Of a stretch of DNA of 64,000 bases, positions 62,368-64,000 are shown piece after piece. Every line of letters starts with the position of its first letter. Position 1 is the stretch's first letter. The stretch spans positions 4,351,079 to 4,415,078 of the forward strand of contig CM055107.1 in the NCBI GenBank assembly GCA_029204225.1, in the 5' to 3' direction. The stretch is from Diphasiastrum complanatum (taxonomy: Eukaryota; Streptophyta; Lycopodiopsida; Lycopodiales; Lycopodiaceae). The translations under genes were made by a program, and so were the position numbers. The notes beneath the pieces are model-generated. The model made no database searches. It worked only from the letters and a program-made list of their open reading frames with translations, and had not been told where the DNA came from.

Positions 62368-62811
62368 CATAGAACCCACGGTTCTCAAAACCGTGGGTCC
62401 TGGGAACCGTGGGGTGAACCGTACCACGGTTCATGAAATGTGGTATAGTTCCTCTATTTGAATAATTAATTAATTACCCAATTCCCCGCATTTTTGGTCC
62501 TCATTTCACAGATTTCACAAATGGTCCTCAGATTTCACAAATTTCACAGATTTTTGGTTCTCATTTCACAGATTCCTCATTTTTGGTCCTCATTTCACAA
62601 ATGCTATGGTCCTTCCAAAAAAAAATTAAACTCCCTAACAATTCTGGTTTTTTTTAGCTTTTTTTGGCCTTTTTTTGGCATATTTTTGGGCTGTTTTTGG
62701 GGGTGGGAACAAAAGCAAAAAAAAAAAATTTAATTAATTAGTACGGTTCACCCTTAAATTTTTTGTGAACCATAAACCGTGGTGAACCATACACGGTTCT
62801 CAGATTCTATG
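62368..62811. repeat. MITE-like repeat with GAACCGT hairpins
   Basis: Both ends carry CATAGAA in inverted orientation and many GAACCGT/ACGGTTC words. Hairpins: ACCCACGGTT/AACCGTGGGT at 62374-62398 (5-base loop) and TGAACCGT/ACGGTTCA at 62415-62433 (3-base loop). The middle holds tandem copies of TTTTTGGTCCTCATTTCACA-like units (62490-62600) and T/A runs. No clear target duplication was found and there is no coding region. Confidence 0.55.
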
Positions 62812-63638
62812 GTTTGCATGCTATGATTGGCATATGACAATTTTGGTATCAGTGCATTAGATCCTTTTCTCGTCAAATTTACTGATTTTTTTTAAGTTTG
62901 ATCGAGTTTCTATTCACCAGTTTTCTTGGTTTTCAATTTGCATAATTGTTTTCAGACCAAGTAATCTTGAATTGTTTGTGTGATTTTTTGTTTTAGATCA
63001 GTAACCCTTGGCTTCTAGGAGGTACTGATTTTTTCTAATTTGGATCTATAATGACCAAGTTATGGCCATTTTAGTGAAACCATTTCAAGTTTCGTTAACT
63101 ATAGTTTTTGTTGTCTAGTATTCTCTATTTTTGGCTGATTATTTTACTGTGAATTTATAAATTCCCTTGTAGCCTAGTCGATCAATTCCTGGTACACTTC
63201 GTGCATGCAAAACTGAGAGAGTTGTTAAGCTGGCACCGTAGACCTGCGCTTGCGGTATCGGCGCTTGCGAAGCCCCAGGTGGATGGTGGCAAACGAAGCC
63301 GTCTTGCGAAGGCGAGTAAACATGGGAGGCAGGATCCGGCAGGGCCCCAACAAGTGCTTCTTCCTGAGTTATGCACTTTTTGTGATAGAGGTTCACTTTT
63401 AGTTTTGGTTGGATTTTTGGGAGAGAAGCACTTCAACTTTTCATTTCTGAAATTTTGTTTCTTTGTAAAAAAAAATTTGTGCCCTTCAAAATGAAGATAC
63501 AATTTTTTTTTAAAAACTAACGTTACCTTCAACTAACCCTAACCCTACCCCCTTGCCACTCCTCCTTCACGGAGTGCGTATGTTTCTGCCATCTCTTTCT
63601 TCCCTCCCGTCCTCTCCTTGCCCTTTCTCCTCCCTAGG

Positions 63639-63640
<2 letters not shown>
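62812..63640. other. Unassigned region near window end
   Basis: A GC-richer island at 63225-63360 stands out from AT-rich surroundings, but no coding, tRNA or promoter identity can be supported. Confidence 0.3.

Positions 63641-63686
<46 letters not shown>
63641..63686. repeat. (TC)n microsatellite
   Basis: About 23 units in a pyrimidine-rich stretch (63535-63690). 63687-64000 is AT-rich without a gene. Confidence 0.93.
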
Positions 63687-63689
<3 letters not shown>

Positions 63690-64000
63690 CGTTGAGCCCA
63701 CGGCCGCATTCCTTTCAAGGCTCGGCAAAGAAATTTTCCTTTTATATTATATCTTTTTCTTTAGAAAAAAGAATATATATTTTTTTTATGAACCCTTATA
63801 TTTTACAAGCATATATATCTTGCCAAAGGAGCCAACAAAAAAAATCTATCGTCAAACTTTACAATTTTTTACGACACCCTTTTTCACAAACTAATGTTTC
63901 ACAAACCCAAATTTTATCCAAAATAGTTAATAAATTTTTCAAAACCACCTCTTTTGAGTCTATTCATTTCCAACTTCTTTAATCAAATTTTGAACTCTTA

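Noticed and set aside
63225-63360. GC-rich island as a gene promoter or tRNA
   Set aside because: No cloverleaf, A/B box or TATA arrangement could be recognised, and no downstream exon.
63530-63560. Telomere-like CTAACCCTAACCCTA
   Set aside because: Only two units and of vertebrate type rather than the usual plant TTTAGGG; too short for a telomeric or interstitial array.

Overview
The window is plant nuclear DNA, almost entirely retrotransposons. The evidence is Ty1/copia elements primed by initiator-Met tRNA, Ty3/gypsy-type elements primed by plant tRNA-Asp, a protein O-fucosyltransferase pseudogene, and a GT-AG spliced gene piece. The dense, old, nested element load suggests a large genome (gymnosperm, fern or similar), but the sequence does not fix the species. 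No rRNA, tRNA or CRISPR array was seen.

Layout. 1-660: decayed gypsy gag, minus strand. 1233-7663: complete copia element (E1) with LTRs identical by eye, TSD ACAAT and one open 1317-codon gag-pol. 8253-12133: fragments of a gypsy-like LTR family (X) in both orientations, whose LTRs carry long (TC)n tracts. 12140-16020: broken copia E2. 16021-18055: broken copia E3. 18299-19695: 5' end of copia E8. 19780-20310: chromodomain remnant. 21819-22330: copia integrase scrap. 24478-24812: O-fucosyltransferase pseudogene. 25183-29319: minus-strand copia E6. 30641-44075: a 13.4-kb gypsy-type element (E7, TSD ATAAG), decayed, with a long unidentified third ORF between pol and the 3' LTR. 45887-49330: RT-deleted copia E4. 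49335-52508: family X pieces. 52612-53128: copia RNase H scrap. 56124-57501: four in-phase exons of a transposase-like gene, minus strand. 58350-62062: copia E5 (TSD AGGTC) with its 3' part deleted. 62368-62811: hairpin-rich MITE-like repeat.

How it fits together. Only E1 looks capable of autonomous transposition. E7 keeps gag, protease, RT, RNase H, integrase ends and ORF3, but has in-frame stops, frameshifts, a changed RT active site and no integrase core. Families X and E7 share the tRNA-Asp primer site, a leader full of alternating TGCGAGAGTT / AACTCTCGCA motifs with a 20-bp palindrome, unusual zinc knuckles, and a conserved hairpin 19 bp before the 3' LTR where a polypurine tract would be expected. 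Together these define a gypsy-like lineage and are the most unusual content of the window.

All boundaries, translations and identities come from reading the sequence by eye. No database search, alignment program or fold prediction was run.
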